Shown: positions 1-5,818 of the stretch, piece after piece | Position numbering within the stretch: position 1 is the stretch's first letter | Layout: each line of letters begins with the position of its first letter | Assembly: GCA_026987995.1 (NCBI GenBank) | Contig: JALSMC010000321.1 | Location: 1 to 5,825 of the forward strand | Source of the DNA: Sulfurimonas sp. | GTDB lineage: Bacteria; Campylobacterota; Campylobacteria; Campylobacterales; Sulfurimonadaceae | Reading direction: 5' to 3' | Length of the DNA: 5,825 bases | Notes under the pieces: generated by a model | What the model was told of the DNA's origin: nothing | Databases searched by the model: none | Seen by the model: the letters and a program-made list of their open reading frames with translations, nothing else | Program-made: the position numbers and the translations under genes

Positions 1-2
1 AT

Positions 3-557
3 GATCCTGCATTTTACCTTGCACATCCTCTGAAAATACTGGCTGTTTGGGAGGGTGGACTCGCTTCTCATGGTGGAGGTCTTGGGGCTATTATAGCTCT
101 TTACTTTGGTGCTAAAAAGTATAAAATGAATTTTCTTTGGCTCATAGATAGACTCATAGTTCCTACTGCTCTTTTTGGCTTTTTAGTACGTATGGGTAAC
201 TTTATGAACTCCGAGATAGTGGGTATAAAAACAGATGTTTCATGGGCAGTTGTCTTTACAAAAGTAGATATGTTTCCCAGGCATCCCGCACAACTTTATG
301 AAGCATTTTCTTATCTCGCTATTTTTATACTCTTATTTTCTATATATAAATTCTCAAAAGCAAAAGTGCAACCAGGACTTCTTTTTGGAATCTTTTTAAC
401 ACTTGTGTTTTCTGCACGGTTTTTAGTGGAGTTTGTAAAAGTAAAACAGGCTGATTATGATACAAGTTTTCTTTTGATGAGCACAGGTCAAGCTCTTAGT
501 ATTCCATTTCTACTTGTAGGCATTGGTTTTATTTTTTGGAGTTTGAAAAAAGTCTAA
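3..557 (+). CDS. lgt: Prolipoprotein diacylglyceryl transferase (Lgt), 5'-truncated by the window edge
   Basis: Lgt is an inner-membrane enzyme that moves a diacylglyceryl group from phosphatidylglycerol onto the lipobox cysteine of prolipoproteins, the first step of lipoprotein maturation. The frame is open from base 3, so the gene starts outside the window. The 184 visible residues compare with about 260-280 for the whole family, and the ATG at 126 is internal. Family landmarks in order are WEGGLASHGG (catalytic-region His at fragment residue 23), VRMGNFMNSEIVG (Arg 63, Asn 66, Glu 71, matching the GRxGNFxNxE signature with Val in place of the first Gly), HPAQLYE, and ARFLVEF, whose Arg matches the essential late Arg of E. 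coli Lgt, followed by STGQALSIPF. Several hydrophobic stretches fit a multi-pass protein. The gene converges on the DUF2062 gene with 5 bp between stop codons. Identification is firm; only the N-terminus is unseen. Confidence 0.96.
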   Translation, partial: DPAFYLAHPLKILAVWEGGLASHGGGLGAIIALYFGAKKYKMNFLWLIDRLIVPTALFGFLVRMGNFMNSEIVGIKTDVSWAVVFTKVDMFPRHPAQLYEAFSYLAIFILLFSIYKFSKAKVQPGLLFGIFLTLVFSARFLVEFVKVKQADYDTSFLLMSTGQALSIPFLLVGIGFIFWSLKKV

Positions 558-589
558 GAGCTTTAACGATGGTGTCTGTGCTTTTTTTT
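556..589 (+). terminator. Weak candidate intrinsic terminator after lgt
   Basis: AAGAGC (556-561) can pair with GCTTTT (580-585) using one G-U pair, and the second arm runs into eight Ts (582-589). The loop is long, about 18 nt, and the stem is weak. The T-run also encodes the Lys-rich tail of the convergent DUF2062 gene, so it may simply reflect that coding sequence. On the opposite strand a run of six Ts (546-551) follows the DUF2062 stop, so the short junction could end transcription both ways. Confidence 0.3.
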
Positions 590-1051
590 GTCTAAATGAA
601 CTGATTTTCTCCAAAAATGATTTACTGCCCAGTATGCACTAATAGACCCAACAACAGAGTAAAAGAATGTTCCCAAATAAAGAGGAACGAAAATATCATC
701 CAAGTTTTCTTTAAACCACTCTAAAGTCATATGCACTTCACTAACCTCACTCCCTAAGAAAAAAGACCCTGTCAGATACTCCATATAGTACATAGGAGGC
801 ATAGTAAAAGGGTTACTAAGCCAACACATAGCAAGAGCTATGGGTACATTAAAACGAAACACAGGCATAAACGCGAGAACTAGAGCCATCTGCATAGGCA
901 TAGGAATAAACGCTATAAATATCCCAATAAAAACCCCTCGACTAATCATTTTTCGATTTGCTTGAAGAAATTCTGGAGGTACTTTAGACTTTTTTATAAA
1001 AGCTTTAAGTTTTTGGCTTTTTGTAGTATTTTTAAGGGCTTTTCGTATCAT
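563..1051 (-). CDS. DUF2062-family small integral membrane protein
   Basis: This 162-residue protein has a basic N-terminus (about residues 1-38), a hydrophobic core and a basic His-rich tail (KKKHRHHR at 155-162). The middle matches the DUF2062 pattern: an Arg-Gly then GVFIGIFIAFIPMPMQ (39-54), a hydrophobic run ending in FRFNVPIALA (65-74), WLSNPFTMPPMYY (77-89, with the characteristic NP-T-PP core), then YLTGSFFLG (92-100). Hydrophobic segments lie at about 39-63, 69-95 and 120-143, so it should sit in the inner membrane. The family has no established biochemical function that I know of, and I assign none. It starts with ATG at 1051 behind a poor ribosome-binding site (AAGAA about 9 nt upstream), 30 bp after the stop of the c-di-GMP gene on the same strand, so it probably depends on that transcript. 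Its 3' end lies 5 bp from the lgt stop. Confidence 0.86.
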   Translation of the reverse strand: MIRKALKNTTKSQKLKAFIKKSKVPPEFLQANRKMISRGVFIGIFIAFIPMPMQMALVLAFMPVFRFNVPIALAMCWLSNPFTMPPMYYMEYLTGSFFLGSEVSEVHMTLEWFKENLDDIFVPLYLGTFFYSVVGSISAYWAVNHFWRKSVHLDKKKHRHHR

Positions 1052-1081
1052 AATTATAATTCTTGATGTGGTTTTTTAGAA

Positions 1082-3334
1082 TTATAGCTCTTTTTTCTCT
1101 AAAGTTGCTTGAGGTTTGTCAAAGTAATACCCTTGGGATTTATTTACTCCAAGTTTAATGAGCTTGTCATTTATTGCTTTAGTCTCAACAAACTCACCAA
1201 TTGTTTCTATGTTCATCTCTTTTGCAAAGGCAACGATAACTGATGTTATAAGTTCTGAACGCTTATTTGTAGTGATCTCTTTGATGATGCTACCATCTAT
1301 CTTTATATAGTCCGCTTGCAGACGCATGAGGTGCTCGAAGTTAGAGTAACCAGTTCCAAAGTCATCGATGGAGATACGACAACCATGTTTTTTTACCATA
1401 ATTATGAAATTCTCAACAGCATCAAAATCATCTATATTTTCACTCTCAACTATTTCAAAAATAACTCGCTGTGAAATATCATATTTGAGTAAAGTTACTA
1501 TAATATACTTGTTTATTTCTTCATCTAAAATATCATCAATTGTGATGTTAATTGAAAAATCATAGTCATTATCTTTAAAAGCTTCAAATGCCTTATGTAT
1601 TACTATTTTAGTGAGTTGTTTATAGAGTTTTGCTTTTTTTGCAATTTCAAGAAAGAAAAACGGTGTAATTATATTTCCCTGCTTATCTATTAGTCGAATA
1701 AGGGTTTCATATTTTTTATGCTCTGAATCATTGTTGTCAATAATTTGTTGATAAAACATTGTAATCCTATCATCAGCGATAGCATCTTTTATCTCTTTAA
1801 TCCACTTGATATTATTTTCATATTCATCACTTAATGAGAGGCTGTTTGTGTATACTTTGACAGATATAGCCTCTTTTCTCGCAGCAATTATTGCCATATT
1901 TGCAGTAGTGATTAGTTGCGCATTTTCCTCAAAAGAGATACCTATAGTAATGTTTAAAGAAATTTCTTGTTCGTCAATATATATATCGGTCTGTGAGCAT
2001 GCATTAAAAAGAAGTTTTGCATAGTTAGTTGCTTGTGTGAGTGTGTTTTGTGCAGAGATAAGGATAAACTCATCCCCACTTAAACGGTAAAATTGCATCT
2101 CTTTATTTCTTGAAAAATTATCATATATAAAAGTACTAAATTCTAGTAGTACTTTATCCCCAAAACTTTCACCATAGAGGTTGTTTATATGACTGAAATT
2201 ATCTATATTTATTAAAATAGCTGAGAGTTTTACATCAGTTTTGATGTCTCTTGTAAGAGCATTTCTATTTTTAAGACCAGTGCGAGTATCAAGATACAGA
2301 AGGTCTGTTAATTCATCTTGATGCTCAATTAGTTTAGTGATATCATGACGGATAGCTATAAACTCTACTATTTCATTGTCTGTATTTAAGATAGGAGAGA
2401 TAGTTGTGTCAACCCAATAAGAAGTCCCATCTTTTCTAGTGTTTTGAAGTGTACCATGCCATGTCTTTTTACTAAGAATTTTTTGCCATAGTTCATCAAA
2501 AAGTTCGCTTGGTGTACTTGTGTTTCTTACAACATTATGGTTTTTCCCAATAATTTCATCAGCACCATAACCTGTGATATTGTAAAAATTATCATTGGCG
2601 AAAGTAATAGTACCATCTATATCAGTTTTAGTCACTATAAGGTTATTGTCTATATTTGTCTTGTAGCTTTTGAGATATGAGACATTGTTGTCTAACTCTT
2701 TTATATTATTTAGAAGTGCATCATGTTTTATTTGAAGCTGTGTGTCAGCATTTTTATCTTTTTCACTTATAAAGTAACGAATAAGGAAATAAACACCAGA
2801 TAATGCGATGCTTATGTTGAGGATAAAAAAGATTTTAACGGTTGCATCGGATAAGTGAAAACTCATAGTTTTTATCAACCAAGGGTCTAAAAGAGTAGAT
2901 AAAATAATAAGAGCAACAAAGGAGTAAAGCCAGTAGAGTGATTTTGAGCCTTTATCATGCATAAGTGCGATAACAGGTGCGACAAATGCCCAAATAAAGA
3001 TATAACTACTCTGAACAAAACCGCCTAATGACCACATAAGAAGAAAAGGAAGTATTAGGATAAGTAACATTTGTGACTTTTGCATAAAAGCCATGTTTTT
3101 TGTTTTATTGAAATGCAGCATCGTAAGTACCGATGCTAGAGCATAAAACATTGGTATGGAAGAAGAAAAGTATTGACCTAATACAAAATAGATTAAAGAC
3201 CAAGCAAGTCCTATAGGAGCTATGAGCAAAGGAACCATGTTGATGGAGATTTTTTTAAGTCGTAATGTTTCACTATCTGTCGGGCTAATCCCAATATGTA
3301 AAAGTTTAGAGGGAAGGTTGTGGAGTATATTCAA
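1082..3334 (-). CDS. Six-TM membrane sensor protein with PAS, degenerate GGDEF and intact EAL domains (probable c-di-GMP phosphodiesterase)
   Basis: This 750-residue cyclic-di-GMP signalling protein has these parts in order: about six hydrophobic segments (32-52, 58-74, 88-106, 109-125, 132-150, 166-188); a charged, possibly coiled-coil linker (190-228); a PAS/PAC domain (about 228-336) resembling the Aer type (ANDNFYNITGY, NHNVVR, KDGTSYWV); GGDEF (342-496); and EAL (511-745). The EAL half keeps the expected set: ETL motif E543 with R547, N596, E627, E630, D657-D658 of DDFGTGYS, K678, E714 and Q734. The GGDEF half departs from consensus: SGDEF (419-423), Asn376 where active cyclases have the first metal-binding Asp, Ser381 for the usual Lys, Arg486 for the late Lys, and no RxxD inhibitory site. 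I infer that it chiefly hydrolyses c-di-GMP, with GGDEF regulatory. The start is TTG, since an in-frame TAA lies just upstream and the next Met is residue 33. It leads the DUF2062 gene. Confidence 0.93.
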   Translation of the reverse strand: MNILHNLPSKLLHIGISPTDSETLRLKKISINMVPLLIAPIGLAWSLIYFVLGQYFSSSIPMFYALASVLTMLHFNKTKNMAFMQKSQMLLILILPFLLMWSLGGFVQSSYIFIWAFVAPVIALMHDKGSKSLYWLYSFVALIILSTLLDPWLIKTMSFHLSDATVKIFFILNISIALSGVYFLIRYFISEKDKNADTQLQIKHDALLNNIKELDNNVSYLKSYKTNIDNNLIVTKTDIDGTITFANDNFYNITGYGADEIIGKNHNVVRNTSTPSELFDELWQKILSKKTWHGTLQNTRKDGTSYWVDTTISPILNTDNEIVEFIAIRHDITKLIEHQDELTDLLYLDTRTGLKNRNALTRDIKTDVKLSAILINIDNFSHINNLYGESFGDKVLLEFSTFIYDNFSRNKEMQFYRLSGDEFILISAQNTLTQATNYAKLLFNACSQTDIYIDEQEISLNITIGISFEENAQLITTANMAIIAARKEAISVKVYTNSLSLSDEYENNIKWIKEIKDAIADDRITMFYQQIIDNNDSEHKKYETLIRLIDKQGNIITPFFFLEIAKKAKLYKQLTKIVIHKAFEAFKDNDYDFSINITIDDILDEEINKYIIVTLLKYDISQRVIFEIVESENIDDFDAVENFIIMVKKHGCRISIDDFGTGYSNFEHLMRLQADYIKIDGSIIKEITTNKRSELITSVIVAFAKEMNIETIGEFVETKAINDKLIKLGVNKSQGYYFDKPQATLEKKEL

Positions 3335-3367
3335 AATTGTTAAAGTGCCTAGAAATTATTTTGTCGA

Positions 3368-3376
3368 ATTATATCA
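3368..3376 (-). promoter_or_regulatory. Extended -10 promoter for the PAS-GGDEF-EAL gene
   Basis: Read on the - strand this is TGATATAAT, a perfect extended -10 element (TGnTATAAT). No good -35 lies 16-18 bp upstream; instead there are T-rich stretches at an 11-bp period (TTTTGTGATA twice), in keeping with known Campylobacterota housekeeping promoters. The predicted transcription start near 3361 leaves a leader of about 27 nt before the TTG codon, which agrees with the chosen start. Confidence 0.65.
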
Positions 3377-3392
3377 CAAAAGTATCACAAAA
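3372..3392. repeat. Tandem direct repeat TATCACAAAA, 11-bp period
   Basis: Two perfect 10-bp copies, TATCACAAAA at 3372-3381 and 3383-3392, are separated by one base and so lie on the same face of the helix. The first copy overlaps the -10 of the leftward promoter. They may be a regulator's operator, or the phased T-tracts (as read on the - strand) that replace a -35 box in this phylum. I favour the second reading. Confidence 0.6.
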
Positions 3393-3424
3393 ATCTTATG
3401 CAATATTTTAAAGCTCTAAAACTA

Positions 3425-3433
3425 TGGTAAAAT
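3425..3433 (+). promoter_or_regulatory. Candidate extended -10 promoter for rhlE-cobA
   Basis: TGGTAAAAT is an extended -10 with one mismatch to TGnTATAAT. It would start transcription near 3440, about 26 nt before the helicase ATG. The region upstream is T/A-rich with no convincing -35. TATATA at about 3438-3443 is an alternative but would leave almost no room before the ribosome-binding site. Confidence 0.4.
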
Positions 3434-3452
3434 TCCATATATAAAAGAAGAT

Positions 3453-3459
3453 AAGAAGG
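3453..3459 (+). promoter_or_regulatory. Ribosome-binding site of rhlE
   Basis: AAGAAGG ends six bases before the ATG at 3466. It is the clearest Shine-Dalgarno site in the window and fixes the helicase start. Confidence 0.8.
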
Positions 3460-3465
3460 TAGACA

Positions 3466-4758
3466 ATGTCATTTGAAAAACTAGGAATTATTAAACCACT
3501 GCTCAGTGCGATTAAAGAAATGGGGTATGAAAATCCTACAACGGTACAAACACGAGCTATTCCATTAGTTTTGGCAAAGAGTGACATCTTTGCAACGGCT
3601 CAAACGGGTACAGGTAAGACTGCCGCGTTTGGTCTGCCACTGCTACAGCGTTTACGTAAACCGCTTGAGGGAAAAGGTGTCCGTGTGGTTATTCTTTCTC
3701 CTACTCGTGAACTAAGTATCCAGATTTTTGAAGACTTAGAAAAATATGCTAAAAATATGAAAATAAAAATCATGGTTTTAGTGGGTGGCAAAGATTTAGA
3801 AAAACAGAAACAAAAACTCAAAGAGGGCATCGAGATAGTAATCGCAACTCCTGGGCGTTTGATGGAACACATGGAGAGTGGATTAAGCCTTAAAGATGTT
3901 GAAGCTTTTGTTCTTGATGAAGCAGACAGAATGCTTGATATGGGTTTCACAAAAGATATACGAAAAATCCATCCACTTATGCCTAAACGCCATCAAACAC
4001 TACTATTTTCCGCTACATATAGTGAAAAGGTGCGTAAACTCTCTAAGTTAGTTTTGACTAAACCCGCATTTATAGAAACTGCGAAGAAAAACACAACCGT
4101 TGATACTATCAACCAGATTGCTTATTTAGTTGATACAGCTAGAAAAGCTGCACTTTTAGCTTACATAATAGGTTCAAGAAACTATCCTCAAGTTTTAGTT
4201 TTTACAAGAACTAAAAAGAGTGCTGATGAGCTTTTCATTGAGCTTAAAAAAGATGGACTTAAATGTGGTGTGCTTCATGGCGATAAAACAAAAGCAAACC
4301 GTTTAAAAACATTAACACAGTTTAAAGAGGGTGTGTTTAGAGTCCTTGTCGCGACTGACATCGCTTCACGTGGACTAGACATCGAGCATCTTCCTTATGT
4401 TATAAACTACGAGCTTCCTTCTATTCCAGAGGATTATGTTCATCGCGTTGGAAGAACTGGTCGTGCTGGTCGAGAGGGTGAGGCAATAAGCCTTATAGAT
4501 ATTTATGAGAAGTATGACATAAAAGAGATAGAAAAGCTTATAGGGCAAAAGATACCTCAAGAGACAGTAGAAGGTTTTGAGCCTGATCCAACTATACGAC
4601 GTAAAGATGTTGATGAAGTAAAACTAAAAGCAGAGCATAAACGTGCACCTGCTAAAAAAGAACGCCAATACAATAAAAACACATCAAGTGTGCCAACAAC
4701 AAGAAAACAAGCTAAAGTTACTAAGAAAAAAAGAAAAACTACTAAACGCGATGGCTAA
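3466..4758 (+). CDS. rhlE: RhlE-type ATP-dependent DEAD-box RNA helicase
   Basis: This 430-residue cytoplasmic helicase unwinds short RNA duplexes using ATP; RhlE-type members act in ribosome maturation and mRNA turnover. Both RecA-like lobes are complete: Q motif (Phe3, PTTVQ 24-28), motif I AQTGTGKT (45-52), Ia PTRELS (79-84), GG (107-108), Ib TPGR (128-131), II DEAD (151-154), III SAT (182-184), IV VFTRTK (245-250), V ATDIASRGLDIE (296-307) and VI HRVGRTGRAG (326-335). The segment after motif VI, with IEKLIGQKIP and GFEPDP (370-375), is typical of the RhlE group, which is why I prefer RhlE over SrmB or DeaD. The usual Gln of the HGDxxQ..R element is Lys276. The tail from about 378 is very Lys/Arg-rich and probably binds RNA non-specifically. 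A strong ribosome-binding site precedes the ATG. The last 8 bp overlap the start of cobA. Confidence 0.95.
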   Translation: MSFEKLGIIKPLLSAIKEMGYENPTTVQTRAIPLVLAKSDIFATAQTGTGKTAAFGLPLLQRLRKPLEGKGVRVVILSPTRELSIQIFEDLEKYAKNMKIKIMVLVGGKDLEKQKQKLKEGIEIVIATPGRLMEHMESGLSLKDVEAFVLDEADRMLDMGFTKDIRKIHPLMPKRHQTLLFSATYSEKVRKLSKLVLTKPAFIETAKKNTTVDTINQIAYLVDTARKAALLAYIIGSRNYPQVLVFTRTKKSADELFIELKKDGLKCGVLHGDKTKANRLKTLTQFKEGVFRVLVATDIASRGLDIEHLPYVINYELPSIPEDYVHRVGRTGRAGREGEAISLIDIYEKYDIKEIEKLIGQKIPQETVEGFEPDPTIRRKDVDEVKLKAEHKRAPAKKERQYNKNTSSVPTTRKQAKVTKKKRKTTKRDG

Positions 4759-5488
4759 AGTTTATCTCACAGGTGCGGGTCCAGGTGACCTAGAACTTTT
4801 AACTGTTAAAGCACTTCGTGTTATAAAAGAAGCTGATGTTATCATTTATGATAGGCTGGCAAACGCAGAGATACTAAAAGAAGTCAAAAATGGCTGTGAG
4901 TTTTTGTATGTTGGAAAAGAAGATGGCAAACATACAATTCCTCAAGATGAGATAAACGAGTTCATATATGAAGCTTCACTCAAATATGATGTTGTTGTTC
5001 GCCTTAAAGGTGGAGACCCCTTTGTCTTTGGTCGTGGTGGAGAAGAAGCACTATACTTACGAGAAAAAGATGTGGCCTATGAAATTATCCCCGGTATTAG
5101 CTCTTCTATAAGTGTTCCAGCTTATGCAGGTATACCTGTAACACATCGTGGTGTCTCTACTGCATTTAAAGTAGTTACGGGACATATATCTGCCGATAAA
5201 AACAGCTCAAATATTCAGTGGGATGATTTAAGAAGTGATGATACTATTGTCTTTTTGATGGGTTATAAAAATATAGATATTATTTGTGAGAAACTTTTAC
5301 AACTGAATAAACCCAAAGAATATCCTGTTGCTGTAATCTCTAAAGGTACCACAAAAGAGCAAAAAGTCGTTGTGGGAACTTTAGCAAACATTGTAGATAA
5401 GTCACAAGGTTTAGTCTCACCTGTACTTATAGTTATGGGTGAAGTTGTGAACTTGAGAGAAAAATTAGAGTGGTTTAAAACACACTAA
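4751..5488 (+). CDS. cobA: Uroporphyrinogen-III C-methyltransferase (SUMT)
   Basis: SUMT uses two S-adenosylmethionines to methylate uroporphyrinogen III at C2 and C7, giving precorrin-2, the branch point towards siroheme and cobalamin. The 245-residue protein has the standard single-domain length and both SUMT signatures: VYLTGAGPGD..LLTVKA (4-21) and VVRLKGGDPFVFGRGGEE (82-99), then PGISSS (114-119), AGIPVTHRG (126-134) and TGH (143-145). There is no fused uroporphyrinogen-III synthase or CysG dehydrogenase/chelatase domain, so oxidation and metal insertion must be done by other proteins. I chose the ATG at 4751 because the GAGPGD strand normally starts within a few residues of the N-terminus; the frame is open further upstream, but that part encodes a Lys/Gln-rich stretch that is only the helicase tail in another frame. 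The start lies inside the last codons of rhlE (8-bp overlap) with no strong ribosome-binding site, suggesting translational coupling. Confidence 0.95.
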   Translation: MAKVYLTGAGPGDLELLTVKALRVIKEADVIIYDRLANAEILKEVKNGCEFLYVGKEDGKHTIPQDEINEFIYEASLKYDVVVRLKGGDPFVFGRGGEEALYLREKDVAYEIIPGISSSISVPAYAGIPVTHRGVSTAFKVVTGHISADKNSSNIQWDDLRSDDTIVFLMGYKNIDIICEKLLQLNKPKEYPVAVISKGTTKEQKVVVGTLANIVDKSQGLVSPVLIVMGEVVNLREKLEWFKTH

Positions 5489-5497
5489 TACTACCCC

Positions 5498-5520
5498 TTT
5501 AGATAAGTCTAAACTTTCTT
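5498..5520 (+). terminator. Weak candidate terminator after cobA
   Basis: TTTAGA (5498-5503) and TCTAAA (5508-5513) form a perfect 6-bp stem around the loop TAAG, followed by CTTTCTT. The stem has one G-C pair and the tail is an interrupted T-run, so it would be inefficient. It is the only candidate close to the cobA stop. Confidence 0.35.
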
Positions 5521-5555
5521 AGCTATACTTCCAAAAATTAACAACAGAGAAACAA

Positions 5556-5676
5556 AGTGCAGACACCTAAAGGTTTTGGAAAAAACTACTTTTCATTAGT
5601 AGCGATACAAGCATATATATCTTTACAAAAGATTATTGCCGCCGTTTCTAGTGTCTGTACTCTCAGTGGAAAACCT
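5556..5676. ncRNA. Possible structured RNA segment (strand undetermined)
   Basis: AGTGCAGACAC (5556-5566) pairs with GTGTCTGTACT (5651-5661) over 11 bp with one G-U pair when read on the + strand. The enclosed bases contain two small hairpins: CTACT/AGTAG (5586-5590 with 5598-5602, 7-nt loop) and ATCTTT/AAAGAT (5619-5624 with 5628-5633, 3-nt loop). AGGTTTT (5571-5577) can also pair with AAAACCT (5670-5676), which crosses the long stem as in a pseudoknot. No known RNA family is recognised and no clear promoter precedes it. An inverted repeat of this size can arise by chance in a few hundred bases, so this is a candidate only. Confidence 0.25.
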
Positions 5677-5712
5677 CTTCGACTACAGATAAACTCTCCT
5701 CCTGTCTTTTAA
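5557..5712 (+). CDS. Doubtful small ORF, 51 residues, GTG start
   Basis: This frame opens at GTG after an in-frame TAA and ends at TAA (5710-5712). The product begins VQTPKGFGKNYF, has a mildly hydrophobic middle and ends LQINSPPVF. I recognise no family. There is no good ribosome-binding site; AGAG about 8 nt upstream is the only purine patch. The opposite strand is also open for 40 codons (5586-5708, ending TAG) but has no ATG, GTG or TTG start. The sequence could be a real small gene, the remnant of one on either strand, or chance. Confidence 0.15.
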   Translation: MQTPKGFGKNYFSLVAIQAYISLQKIIAAVSSVCTLSGKPLRLQINSPPVF

Positions 5713-5809
5713 ACATTAACCAACCAATAGAGCCACTTGCAGATTACAAAAAACAACCTACAATTTAAGCTAAATTAAATTTTAAAAAAAGCCTTTCATA
5801 TCCCATAAA

Positions 5810-5818
5810 TGTTATAAT
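5810..5818 (+). promoter_or_regulatory. Extended -10 promoter facing the right edge
   Basis: TGTTATAAT is a perfect extended -10 (TGnTATAAT), preceded by about 40 bp of very AT-rich sequence with T- and A-tracts and no clear -35. Transcription would start near 5825 and run out of the window, so a + strand gene or RNA should begin just beyond it. Confidence 0.6.

Noticed and set aside
126..557. lgt starting at the ATG at 126
   Set aside because: The frame is open to base 3 and encodes the WEGGLASHGG region, which belongs to Lgt, so 126 is internal.
1368..2024. Two short + strand frames (1368-1565 and 1806-2024)
   Set aside because: Both are antisense to the EAL and GGDEF coding sequence, with low-complexity Ser/Ile composition.
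3222..3419. 65-residue + strand frame across the divergent promoter region
   Set aside because: It is antisense to the first TM segment of the c-di-GMP protein and runs through the intergenic promoter DNA.
3600..3950. 116-residue open frame on the - strand
   Set aside because: It is antisense to the conserved core of the helicase (motif I to DEAD) and has a Ser/Pro-rich composition typical of shadow frames.
4375..4560. 61-residue open frame on the - strand inside the helicase gene
   Set aside because: It lies wholly opposite helicase motifs V-VI and has no ribosome-binding site or recognisable domain.
4643..4750. N-terminal extension of SUMT by 36 residues
   Set aside because: It overlaps the helicase tail in another frame, is Lys/Gln-rich and unlike SUMT, and would put the GAGPGD strand far from the N-terminus.
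5560..5700. TPP riboswitch on the - strand, suggested by CACTGAGAG at about 5662-5670
   Set aside because: The second conserved TPP element (ACCTGATCTGG..TAATACC type) is absent and no thiamine gene is nearby.
5665..5700. tRNA T-arm, suggested by CTCTTCGACTAC
   Set aside because: The flanking bases do not pair into a T-stem and there is no acceptor, D-arm or anticodon arm at the right spacing.
5720..5745. Cobalamin riboswitch, suggested by GAGCCACTTGCAG near cobA
   Set aside because: The Cbl-box and the remaining conserved core are missing, and the position is downstream of cobA.
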